Source of the DNA: Crocinitomicaceae bacterium
GTDB lineage: Bacteria > Bacteroidota > Bacteroidia > Flavobacteriales_D > Crocinitomicaceae
DNA length: 7,677 bases
Reading direction: 5' to 3'
NCBI GenBank assembly: GCA_023264075.1
Contig: JALQTG010000028.1
Coordinates: 1 to 7,677 of the forward strand
Below are positions 1-6,269 of the stretch, in pieces. Position 1 is the stretch's first letter, and each line of letters begins with the position of its first letter. Position numbers and translations under genes: made by a program. The notes under the pieces are model-generated. The model worked only from the letters and a program-made list of their open reading frames with translations, was not told the DNA's origin and searched no databases.

Positions 1-211
1 CACTTAAAAGCAGTTCCCCTGATAATTCAGCAACTATCTTTTTATCCCTGAGTTTCCCGGCATTGAAAATAAAATCAATTTTCACTGCCTCATCATCCAC
101 CTCCTTTACCCATAAAAGTTCTGTGAACGAACCTACCTCGATGCGTTCTGGAGCCACGAACTGAATCTGTTCTACGGGATTTATCGCTGGTGCTTTCGTT
201 CTATCTAACAT
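1..211 (-). CDS. M16 family peptidase-like subunit, non-catalytic partner (partial, 3' end outside window)
   Basis: The first 70 codons are visible, reading MLDRTKAPAINPVEQ and so on; the rest lies beyond position 1. The ATG at 211-209 overlaps the TAA of the upstream peptidase by one base (TAATG), so the two are probably translationally coupled. The segment FNAGKLRD...VAELSGELLLS aligns by eye with YDVGARDE...FAHLFEHLMFGG of the neighbour. At the place of the zinc motif HLFEH this protein has E62-L-S-G-E66, so both zinc-binding histidines and the catalytic glutamate are absent. M16 proteins often work as pairs of one active and one inactive chain that close around the substrate (mitochondrial processing peptidase alpha/beta is the known example). 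I infer this is the inactive chain. No signal peptide is seen in the visible N-terminus. Family assignment rests on a short segment plus context, so it is fairly but not fully secure. Confidence 0.8.
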   Translation of the reverse strand, partial: MLDRTKAPAINPVEQIQFVAPERIEVGSFTELLWVKEVDDEAVKIDFIFNAGKLRDKKIVAELSGELLLS

Positions 212-1449
212 TACTTAACTGCTTTAATAAACATACGTGAACAATTCTTCTCGTGAAGCATACCATTGGCCTTTTTCCAAATTTCCCTCGGAGTGATTTG
301 GTCATATTGTTCATTTTCGAGATTGACTCCATTGGCATCTCCAAATAATTCATGTAAACACAAAGCCATGGCCTTGTTTAGAATCCCTTGTTCCGAAAAC
401 ACTTTCGTTGTTCTTACCTTATTTATATTTTTCTGGTGTTCTAAGGAAGAAATTTCAGCTACTTTCAACTCCTCAATAACTCTCCAAATCTCGTTATCGA
501 TTTTATCTAGCTCTACTCCATCGTTCGCTTTTCCTGAAATCATTAAGAGTCCAGTATCATGTGAGCCCATCACATATGCATTAATTTCTGTCACTAAGTC
601 CAATTCCTTTTTCAATCGAACGAACAAGCGCGAGGACTGTCCGCGACCTAGCACATCAGAGAGTAAGTCCGCCGTGTAATAACCTTCTTCAGGTCTTCCC
701 GGCATTTTAAACCCATAGTAAAATGCATCAGACGGCACCTTTCGCTGGATTGTTTTCATTCTATATTCCTGCTGTATTGGTTCGTGAACCAAGCTTCTTT
801 TTGGGACTTGAACACTTGGAATCTCACCAAACCATTTTTCTACAGTAGATTTCACGTAGTCGAGTTCCAGGTTACCAGCTATACATAAAATGGCATTAGA
901 AGGAGTATAAAAACGTTTAAAAAACGCTTTAACATCTTCCATTGTTGCTTGTTCAATGTGTTGGATATTTTTCCCAATTGTTGCCCACTGATACGGATGT
1001 TCTTTATACGCCAAAGGACGAAATTCCAGCCAAACATCTCCATAAGGCTGGTTTAAATAACGTTGTTTGAACTCTTCGATCACAACACTTCGTTGTACTT
1101 CTAAACTTTGTGGTGTAAACGCCAAAGACAACATTCTATCGCTTTCCAGCCAAAGCGCTGTTTCTAAATTATGAGCAGGCAAACTATCATAGTAATTTGT
1201 TATGTCATTACTCGTAAATGCGTTACTCTCTCCACCGGCCCGTTGCAAAGGCGCATCAAAGTCCGCAATATTTATAGACCCACCAAACATCAAATGCTCG
1301 AACAAATGTGCAAATCCTGTCCTGTTCGGGTCTTCATCACGAGCTCCTACATCATAGAGTGTATTGACAACAGCCATAGGAGTAGTCGGGTCGCGGTGAA
1401 ATAAGACGCGAAGTCCATTTGCAAGCGTAAACTTTTCGAAATGAATCAT
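211..1449 (-). CDS. M16 family zinc metallopeptidase, catalytic subunit
   Basis: A 412-residue protein of the usual size for a two-domain M16 peptidase chain (pitrilysin / processing peptidase superfamily). The inverted zinc motif HxxEH is H48-L-F-E51-H52, within GFAHLFEHLMFGG; H48 and H52 bind zinc and E51 activates water. The distal zinc ligand is probably E126, in RSVVIEEF, about 73 residues further on, as expected for the family. The arrangement NDITNYYDSLP and the later GRGQSSRLF motif of the second, non-catalytic lobe also fit. No signal peptide or membrane segment is seen at the N-terminus (MIHFEKFTLANGLRVLFH goes directly into the first beta strand), so cytoplasmic action is the simplest reading. 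The ATG overlaps the preceding gene's TAA by one base (TAATG), and its own TAA overlaps the next ATG in the same way, giving a tightly coupled trio. The substrate cannot be told from sequence; peptide turnover is the general role. Confidence 0.93.
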   Translation of the reverse strand: MIHFEKFTLANGLRVLFHRDPTTPMAVVNTLYDVGARDEDPNRTGFAHLFEHLMFGGSINIADFDAPLQRAGGESNAFTSNDITNYYDSLPAHNLETALWLESDRMLSLAFTPQSLEVQRSVVIEEFKQRYLNQPYGDVWLEFRPLAYKEHPYQWATIGKNIQHIEQATMEDVKAFFKRFYTPSNAILCIAGNLELDYVKSTVEKWFGEIPSVQVPKRSLVHEPIQQEYRMKTIQRKVPSDAFYYGFKMPGRPEEGYYTADLLSDVLGRGQSSRLFVRLKKELDLVTEINAYVMGSHDTGLLMISGKANDGVELDKIDNEIWRVIEELKVAEISSLEHQKNINKVRTTKVFSEQGILNKAMALCLHELFGDANGVNLENEQYDQITPREIWKKANGMLHEKNCSRMFIKAVK

Positions 1450-2399
1450 TAAAAAATAAATTTTGTATGTTGTTCGTCACGCGCTATTTTAAATTCTGAA
1501 ATAATCTCCCCTACAATTTCCGCAGCGGGTTTGATTTCATGAATCAATCCAGAGATTTGGCCTATTTCGAGCTCTCCTTCCATTAAATCACCTTCGAACA
1601 TTCCTTTTTTCGCACGACCACGACCAAGTAGGTTTTTTAAATCTTCTATAGATTTACATTGTTGATACGCTTCCGCCACTTGGTTGTAAAACGCATTCTT
1701 TATGAGTCGAACTGGGGTGATTTCTTTCAATGTAAGCATGGTGTCTCCTTCCTGTGCTTCCACTACGGTCTTCTTGAAGTTAGCATGTGCTGAAGACTCA
1801 TCAGAAGCAACGAAACGACTCCCAATTTGAACTGCGTCAGCGCCTAAATTCATGGCAGCTAGCATTCCTTTTCCTGTGCCAATTCCTCCAGCCGCAATCA
1901 ATGGAATAGAAATCGCTTGCCGCACCATTGGAATCAAACAAAAAGTGGTTGTTTCATCACGACCGTTATGTCCACCCGCTTCGAAGCCCTCGGCTACAAT
2001 AGCATCTACTCCCGCTTCCTGAGCTTTTAATGCAAACTTTACGCTCGACACAACGTGTACCACAATAATTCCGTGCTGTTGCAAGTGAGCCGTCCACGTT
2101 TTGGGATTTCCAGCAGAAGTAAAAACAATTGGTACTTTATGTTTTATGATTGTCTCAATATGCTTATCGATATCTGGATAGAGCATCGGTAAATTTACTG
2201 CAAAAGGTTTGTCAGTTGCTTTTTTGCATTTGACTACATGTTCCTCTAACACTTCAGGATACATGCTACCTGACCCAATTATTCCAAGACCTCCCGCGTT
2301 GGAAACAGCAGCAGCCAATTCCCAACCAGAACACCAAATCATTCCCGCTTGAATCAACGGATATTTTATATTAAAAAGTGTTGTAATTCTATTTGTCAT
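1449..2399 (-). CDS. Nitronate monooxygenase / FabK-like FMN enzyme
   Basis: A 316-residue TIM-barrel flavoprotein of the nitronate monooxygenase (2-nitropropane dioxygenase) / enoyl-ACP reductase II (FabK) family. Visible landmarks are the N-terminal strand YPLIQAGMIW (residues 13-22), AVSNAGGLGIIGSG (31-44), the signature EGFEAGGHNG (137-146) with the probable catalytic H144, and two FMN phosphate-binding stretches, AAGGIGTG (169-176) and GADAVQIGSRF (186-196). The family oxidises alkyl nitronates using FMN and oxygen; FabK members instead reduce enoyl-ACP with NAD(P)H. The sequence alone does not decide between them, so no symbol is given. The start at 2399 (MTNRITTLF) is preferred: a longer open frame to 2507 would run 71 bases into lgt and adds 36 residues unlike the family. 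It lies 37 bases after lgt and its TAA overlaps the M16 start (TAATG), so it sits mid-operon. A seven-codon ORF (2419-2396) ends on this start. Confidence 0.9.
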   Translation of the reverse strand: MTNRITTLFNIKYPLIQAGMIWCSGWELAAAVSNAGGLGIIGSGSMYPEVLEEHVVKCKKATDKPFAVNLPMLYPDIDKHIETIIKHKVPIVFTSAGNPKTWTAHLQQHGIIVVHVVSSVKFALKAQEAGVDAIVAEGFEAGGHNGRDETTTFCLIPMVRQAISIPLIAAGGIGTGKGMLAAMNLGADAVQIGSRFVASDESSAHANFKKTVVEAQEGDTMLTLKEITPVRLIKNAFYNQVAEAYQQCKSIEDLKNLLGRGRAKKGMFEGDLMEGELEIGQISGLIHEIKPAAEIVGEIISEFKIARDEQHTKFIF

Positions 2400-2436
2400 A
2401 CGGTAACATTTTTTCTCATAACTATGCTGCCGATTG

Positions 2437-3264
2437 CTAACGGCCTCCCAACTTCCCTTTGTTGGCCAAATAAATGATAATAAATCCAGCAATAATAAAT
2501 GGAACACTAAGCCATTGACCCGTGTTTAACACCATTCCTTCGTCACGTGCTGCTTGACCAATTTTCACAAATTCTATCGCAAATCGAGCACCCCATAGAA
2601 TCACTAAGAACACACCAAAAATAAATCCTTGTTTTTGTTTGAGATCCGTTTTCCAAAACAAACGAAACAGTATTATGAAGATAATGAAATAGGCAATTGC
2701 CTCATACAATTGGGCAGGATGACGAAAAACATGTTCAAATTCACCATTTATTAAAACTAAATTATCGGCGCTCTCATTCCAAAATTTAAAGCCCCATGGC
2801 AGGTTTGTCGGAACACCAATAATTTCATGATTCACTAGGTTTCCCAATCGAATGAAACATCCAGCAACAGCAATGGGCGCAACGATTCTGTCAAGAATCC
2901 AAAACATCGACTGTTTTGAAACCTTTTTACTATAAATGAACAAGGCAATCAGAATAGCCACTGCTCCACCATGAGAGGCTAATCCACCTTCCCATACTTT
3001 CGGTATTTCTGAGAGATGTTGGGAATAATACTCCCATTCATAGAAAAACACATGTCCCAAGCGCGCACCTAGGATTGTAGCAATGACGATATATATCAAC
3101 AGTGAATCTAACCACGCCTCTGGGACACCTTCTTTCTCGAACATCCGTTTAATCACGAAATATCCTATTATTAATCCAGAGACAAATAATAACCCGTACA
3201 AATTAGGTACACTCCATCCTTCAATTAATTGAGCGCTTACTTTCCAGTCTATTCCAAAAATCAC
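2437..3264 (-). CDS. lgt: Prolipoprotein diacylglyceryl transferase
   Basis: Lgt transfers a diacylglyceryl group from phosphatidylglycerol to the lipobox cysteine of prolipoproteins at the outer face of the inner membrane, the first step of lipoprotein maturation. The 275-residue protein has about seven hydrophobic spans. Key motifs are GGLASHGG with H98 (the conserved histidine), the Lgt signature as IRLGNLVNHEIIG (138-150) with R139 and E147, HPAQLYEA (182-189), and ARFAIEF with R227 and E231. The signature has Ile where the common GR form has Gly, a variant I associate with Bacteroidota. The start is a GTG at 3264: an in-frame TAA lies 12 bases upstream, and no in-frame ATG occurs before residue 41, inside the protein. 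An ATT one codon upstream is possible but less likely. The stop is TAG, which shows that TAG works as a normal terminator here. It is the first gene of the minus-strand run. Confidence 0.96.
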   Translation of the reverse strand: MIFGIDWKVSAQLIEGWSVPNLYGLLFVSGLIIGYFVIKRMFEKEGVPEAWLDSLLIYIVIATILGARLGHVFFYEWEYYSQHLSEIPKVWEGGLASHGGAVAILIALFIYSKKVSKQSMFWILDRIVAPIAVAGCFIRLGNLVNHEIIGVPTNLPWGFKFWNESADNLVLINGEFEHVFRHPAQLYEAIAYFIIFIILFRLFWKTDLKQKQGFIFGVFLVILWGARFAIEFVKIGQAARDEGMVLNTGQWLSVPFIIAGFIIIYLANKGKLGGR

Positions 3265-3288
3265 AATGCTGAATTTTTAATTTAGGTG

Positions 3289-3296
3289 TAAATATA
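3289..3296 (-). promoter_or_regulatory. Candidate -7 box for lgt operon
   Basis: On the minus strand this reads TATATTTA, matching the Bacteroidota -7 consensus TAnnTTTG except at the last base. A start about seven bases downstream would leave an 18-base leader before the lgt GTG. No convincing TTG-type -33 element is seen at the expected distance, and AT-rich sequence makes chance matches common, so this is tentative. Confidence 0.35.
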
Positions 3297-3644
3297 GTAA
3301 GATGTTGAGATTTTGAGCCGTTCTTAATCGAAAGGCGAACGTAACTCGTTTTCCATAACGAAGTAAAGTTTAAGAATCACTCACTTTCACATGAGGATGG
3401 AAATTGAAAGAAATAAGTGGTCGTCCCTTTCGACTCACTCATTATTTGGAACTATCCATCGAATTACCAATTAATACACTTAATTATGCACAACTTAAAC
3501 AAGTATTGCAATAAAGCAATGATCTTTCAATATCTTCTTTTTTTACTAGCATTTGTTCCGAACACACTACTTCTCATTAACTTGGCTTATACAAACATTC
3601 ATTTTTAAAATTCAATTATTAGATTTAAACTTTAATAGTATAAA

Positions 3645-3660
3645 ACTGATTTTCATCAGT
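3645..3660. promoter_or_regulatory. Perfect palindrome ACTGAT-N4-ATCAGT, candidate Crp/Fnr-type operator
   Basis: Six bases on each side are exactly complementary around the four-base spacer TTTC. The core CTGAT-N4-ATCAG differs by one base per half-site from the known Fnr consensus TTGAT-N4-ATCAA, with the same spacing. Its centre lies about 38 bases upstream of the candidate -7 box of trhO, hence roughly 45 bases before the expected transcription start, close to the usual -41.5 activator position of this regulator family. It is not followed by a T-run, so it is not an intrinsic terminator. Regulator identity is inference. Confidence 0.45.
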
Positions 3661-3686
3661 AATTTCAGAATGTTCTTCTGTTTTTC

Positions 3687-3694
3687 TAACTTTA
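3687..3694 (+). promoter_or_regulatory. Candidate -7 box for trhO
   Basis: The sequence TAACTTTA matches the Bacteroidota -7 consensus TAnnTTTG at all but the last position and lies 30 bases before the trhO ATG. A -33 TTG is not clear, which would fit a promoter that depends on an activator bound at the palindrome upstream. Chance matches are common in such AT-rich DNA. Confidence 0.4.
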
Positions 3695-3724
3695 CACCAT
3701 TCTTTATTCAATAAAAAACATAGC

Positions 3725-4804
3725 ATGCAACTGTGGAATACATTAAGTAAGGAGGAATTGGTTGAAAAGTTAAAAGAGCGCGGGACCCGATTTGTGACGG
3801 TTTCATTTTATCAATATGCGCACATTCCTAATCCTCAAGTTTTCAGAGATCACTTATTTCAGATGTGGTCTAAAATTGGCATTGTTGGTCGCACTTACGT
3901 GGCTACAGAAGGAATTAATGCTCAGATTGGGGTTCCTGCCGATAAATTTCAACAATTTAAGGAAGAACTTTATCTCATCTCATTTCTAAATGGGATTCGT
4001 TTAAATCTAGCCGTGGATGAATCAGAAGCAGAGTTTCCTTTTCTGAAGCTAAAAATTAAGGTACGCGATAAAATTTTAGCGGATGGATTGAACGATCAAA
4101 CATTTGACGTTACCAATCGAGGGAAACATTTGAAAGCAGAAGAATTCAACGCATTACTCGAAGATCCGAATACCATTTTAATCGATATGCGGAATCACTA
4201 CGAGACAGAAGTAGGTCATTTCAAAGGAGCGATTACACCTGATGTGGATACTTTTCGAGATTCCTTGCCTATTATCGAAGAGGAAATATTAAAAGGGAAC
4301 GAAGATAAAAATATCGTCATGTATTGTACAGGCGGGATTCGTTGTGAAAAAGCTTCTGCATGGTACAAACATCGTGGTTTTCAAAAAGTTCATCAACTCG
4401 AGGGAGGAATTATTAAGTACGCCAACGACTGCAAAGAAAATGGTCTTGAAAATAAATTTATTGGTAAAAACTTCGTATTCGATGAGCGAAGAGGAGAACG
4501 CATTACTGAAGACATTATTGCCGTTTGTCACCAGTGTGGTGAACCGTGTGACACGCATACCAATTGTGTAAATGACGGTTGCCATTTGCTCTTTATCCAA
4601 TGTGAAAGCTGTAAGCAAGAATTAGAAGGATGTTGTTCAACAGAATGTCAAGAAGTAATTCATTTGCCCGATGAAGAACAAAAGGCACTTCGAAAAGGAA
4701 AAGATTACAGTAACAAGATTTTCAAAAAAGGTCGTTCAGAAAAGCTACCGTTTAAAACAAGTATTCCTGCTATTAAAGAGAAAGTGACATTAGCACGCGA
4801 ATAA
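3725..4804 (+). CDS. trhO: tRNA uridine(34) hydroxylase (rhodanese family)
   Basis: TrhO (formerly YceA) uses molecular oxygen to make 5-hydroxyuridine at the wobble position of tRNAs, the first step towards cmo5U/mo5U modification. The 359 residues match the family length (about 350 in E. coli). The order is: an N-terminal acylphosphatase-like domain (about 20-115, including YVATEGINAQIG), a rhodanese domain (about 130-235) with the active loop YCTGGIRCEKA, active cysteine C201 and second cysteine C207, and a cysteine-rich C-terminal domain with C268, C271, C275, C281, C286, C293, C296, C303, C304 and C308. That cysteine pattern suggests metal binding, as in the Rhodanese_C domain. The ATG at 3725 is directly preceded by an out-of-frame TAG and has no Shine-Dalgarno sequence, as is usual in Bacteroidota. 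The gene stands alone, between a divergent promoter region and its own terminator. Nothing is truncated or missing. Confidence 0.95.
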   Translation: MQLWNTLSKEELVEKLKERGTRFVTVSFYQYAHIPNPQVFRDHLFQMWSKIGIVGRTYVATEGINAQIGVPADKFQQFKEELYLISFLNGIRLNLAVDESEAEFPFLKLKIKVRDKILADGLNDQTFDVTNRGKHLKAEEFNALLEDPNTILIDMRNHYETEVGHFKGAITPDVDTFRDSLPIIEEEILKGNEDKNIVMYCTGGIRCEKASAWYKHRGFQKVHQLEGGIIKYANDCKENGLENKFIGKNFVFDERRGERITEDIIAVCHQCGEPCDTHTNCVNDGCHLLFIQCESCKQELEGCCSTECQEVIHLPDEEQKALRKGKDYSNKIFKKGRSEKLPFKTSIPAIKEKVTLARE

Positions 4805-4829
4805 AAATCAAACATACATACTTAACAAT

Positions 4830-4862
4830 AAAGCACTTGCATATTTTGTAAGTGCTTTTTTT
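4830..4862 (+). terminator. Intrinsic terminator of trhO
   Basis: AAAGCACTTGC (4830-4840) pairs with GTAAGTGCTTT (4848-4858) as an 11-bp stem with one G-U pair and the seven-base loop ATATTTT, and runs into seven T residues (4856-4862). It starts 25 bases after the trhO stop and insulates trhO from the next gene. Confidence 0.9.
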
Positions 4863-4921
4863 ATTGCCACTTGTAACTATTTCAAGCGTGAGGCGTCCTA
4901 CAATCAACAAAACATAATACC

Positions 4922-5764
4922 ATGATAAAATTACTTCTAAAAACATTCAGCTTCGCGCTTTTAGCAGGATATTCCATAGCCTAGCAACCAGAGAAAAATG
5001 AGCAAAAAAGAGATACGACACGAATTTCTCTTAAGGGAACCGAAATCGTTATTTATTCTTCCGGAGATGAAAACACCGTTGTCATTGACGAAGAAGGAAA
5101 CGAAACTAAAACAAAAAAATCGACTTCAGCCAAAGACCTCAATTATTGGAGAGGACTTGAAATTGCTATCAATGGCTATTTCACAAATAATAATTTTGGA
5201 ATCAATAATGATCCGAACAATCTTCACATGGAGTTGATTTACGGAAAAAGTTTCATGCTAAATTTCAATTTTGCTGAATTCAATGCCAATTTAATTGGGG
5301 ATAAATTTCTTTTCACAACAGGACTCGGGTTCCGATTCAACCGATATGCGTTTAAAAATAGTAATACGACTTTATCATACGATAATGCGCAAGTTTTTCC
5401 AAATACAGATAGTATTAAATCGTTTTAAAAAAATTGCTTCAATGCCAGTTATTTATCTGCACCGCTGTATTTAACCTTAGTACCTGGAAAAGATGCTGAA
5501 AAAAGCTTCCATATGTCAGTAGGAGCAATTGTTAATTACCGAATTGATTCACGTCTCAAGCAAAAATATGTGTTGAACGATCAGAAACTCAAAGACGTAA
5601 GCAGAGGACATTACCAATTGAATCCGTTCATGGTTGACGCAAGTGTACGATTTGGGGTTGGAGACTTTACCGCGTTTGCGAACTATAGTTTAACTGCTAT
5701 GTTTGAAAAAAATAAAGGACCACAATTCACTCCTTTTTCAGCAGGGATTAGTCTTTCCTTATGA
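4922..5764 (+). pseudogene. Outer-membrane beta-barrel protein (PorT-like), interrupted by two in-frame stops
   Basis: A single reading frame of 281 codons runs from the ATG at 4922 to the TGA at 5762-5764, broken only by TAG at 4982-4984 (codon 21) and TAA at 5426-5428 (codon 169); there is no frameshift. Codons 1-20 encode a clear signal peptide, MIKLLLKTFSFALLAGYSIA, with an S-I-A cleavage site, so the TAG falls on the first mature residue. Ancestral CAG (Gln) is likely, since the context would read SIA-QQPEK. After an acidic and lysine-rich linker (about 24-70), alternating hydrophobic strands follow. KNCFNASYLSAPLYLTL directly after the TAA and a C-terminal FTPFSAGISLSL resemble the PorT / OMP_b-brl_2 family of Bacteroidota. 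Full length (280 residues) is typical. It has its own terminators on both sides and is probably monocistronic. The intact frame suggests recent inactivation; readthrough is an alternative. Specific function is unknown. Confidence 0.85.
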
Positions 5765-5783
5765 TGCTATCACTAAAAAAAGA

Positions 5784-5821
5784 ATGCAAAAAATGGTGCC
5801 AACGAGTACCATTTTTTGCAT
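5784..5821. terminator. Bidirectional hairpin terminator between convergent units
   Basis: ATGCAAAAAATGGT (5784-5797) pairs perfectly with ACCATTTTTTGCAT (5808-5821), a 14-bp stem around a ten-base loop. On the minus strand the hairpin is followed by TCTTTTTTT (from 5783 to 5775), a good T-tail for the YeeE/YedE operon, whose last stop is 16 bases away. On the plus strand the 3' arm is itself T-rich and is followed by ATTTTCC, a weaker tail that can serve the beta-barrel gene, which ends 19 bases before the stem. Confidence 0.88.
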
Positions 5822-5836
5822 ATTTTCCAGTATTTT

Positions 5837-6250
5837 CTAATGCGGCAATTTATCTTTTACCAATCCGTAAATAAATGTTCCGATAGTGGCAAAAAGAAAA
5901 ACTATTGCCATGGTTAAATAGCCATAACCAATGTTCACTACCATTGGTCCTGGACAAGCACCTGAAAGCGCCCAACCTAAGCCGAAAATTGCGCCACCCA
6001 TGAGGTAGCGAGCTACCGACTTGGCCTTGGGATAAAAAACTATTGGATTCCCTTCATTATCGCGCACATTGAATTTCTTGATTAAGGCAATACCGAGAAC
6101 CCCCAACACCACAGCGGTTCCAATAATCCCGTACATATGAAAGGACTGAAAGCGAAACATTTCTTGTATTCTATACCATGACAGTGCTTCCGATTTGGCC
6201 ATCACAATTCCAAATACAATTCCGAGTGCTAAAAACTTAATTAATTTCAT
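5837..6250 (-). CDS. YeeE/YedE family sulfur transporter, small subunit (DUF6691-like)
   Basis: A 137-residue membrane protein with about four hydrophobic spans (roughly 3-18, 38-57, 82-98 and 108-131). Its loop SGACPGP (96-102), with C99, is the cysteine motif of the C-terminal half of YeeE/YedE transporters, which bring in thiosulfate or related sulfur compounds across the inner membrane through conserved cysteines. C99 is the only cysteine in the chain. It lies 19 bases after the larger YeeE/YedE gene, so the two are probably co-translated and form the two halves of one transporter. It ends in TAG and is followed by a shared hairpin terminator, making it the last gene of the operon. Length is normal for the DUF6691-type partner. 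The exact substrate cannot be read from sequence. Confidence 0.88.
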   Translation of the reverse strand: MKLIKFLALGIVFGIVMAKSEALSWYRIQEMFRFQSFHMYGIIGTAVVLGVLGIALIKKFNVRDNEGNPIVFYPKAKSVARYLMGGAIFGLGWALSGACPGPMVVNIGYGYLTMAIVFLFATIGTFIYGLVKDKLPH

Positions 6251-6269
6251 ATTAGTTGCTTATCCAATA

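Larger units (their letters stand above)
3265..3724. other. 460-bp divergent intergenic region
   Basis: This AT-rich spacer separates the leftward lgt operon from the rightward trhO gene. It holds candidate promoters for both directions and a perfect palindrome near its right end (listed separately). On the left side, 3321-3376 can be drawn as TTCTTAA pairing with TTAAGAA around an inner hairpin. A 40-codon open frame, 3486-3608 on the plus strand, would encode MHNLNKYCNKAM followed by a hydrophobic stretch; nothing but its single membrane-like segment supports it, so it is not called as a gene. No tRNA, rRNA, insertion sequence or repeat array is seen. Confidence 0.7.

Noticed and set aside
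266..679. A 137-codon plus-strand frame opposite the M16 peptidase
   Set aside because: It is antisense to the conserved peptidase, lacks a recognised domain and has no promoter or ribosome binding site that I can see.
2400..2507. N-terminal extension of the flavoenzyme gene to an ATG at 2507
   Set aside because: It would overlap the lgt coding end by 71 bases and add 36 residues that do not resemble the family; MTNRITTLFNIKYP is a normal family N-terminus.
4289..4618. A 109-codon open frame on the minus strand inside trhO
   Set aside because: It is fully antisense to a well-supported trhO, has no recognisable motif and follows the codon pattern of the opposite strand.
4998..5237. A 79-codon plus-strand frame starting MSKKEIRHEF
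   Set aside because: It is in a different frame from the beta-barrel coding sequence, which reads through the same bases with family-like residues; the shifted frame shows no motif.
5426..5434. Programmed slippage on the run of seven A residues to bypass the TAA
   Set aside because: The coding frame is the same before and after the stop, so a one-base shift on the A-run would leave the correct frame rather than restore it.
4922..5764. Reassignment of TAG and TAA to glutamine in this genome
   Set aside because: lgt and the small YeeE/YedE gene end in TAG and trhO, both complete minus-strand operon enzymes, the large YeeE/YedE gene and UspA end in TAA, all at normal family lengths, so both codons act as stops here.
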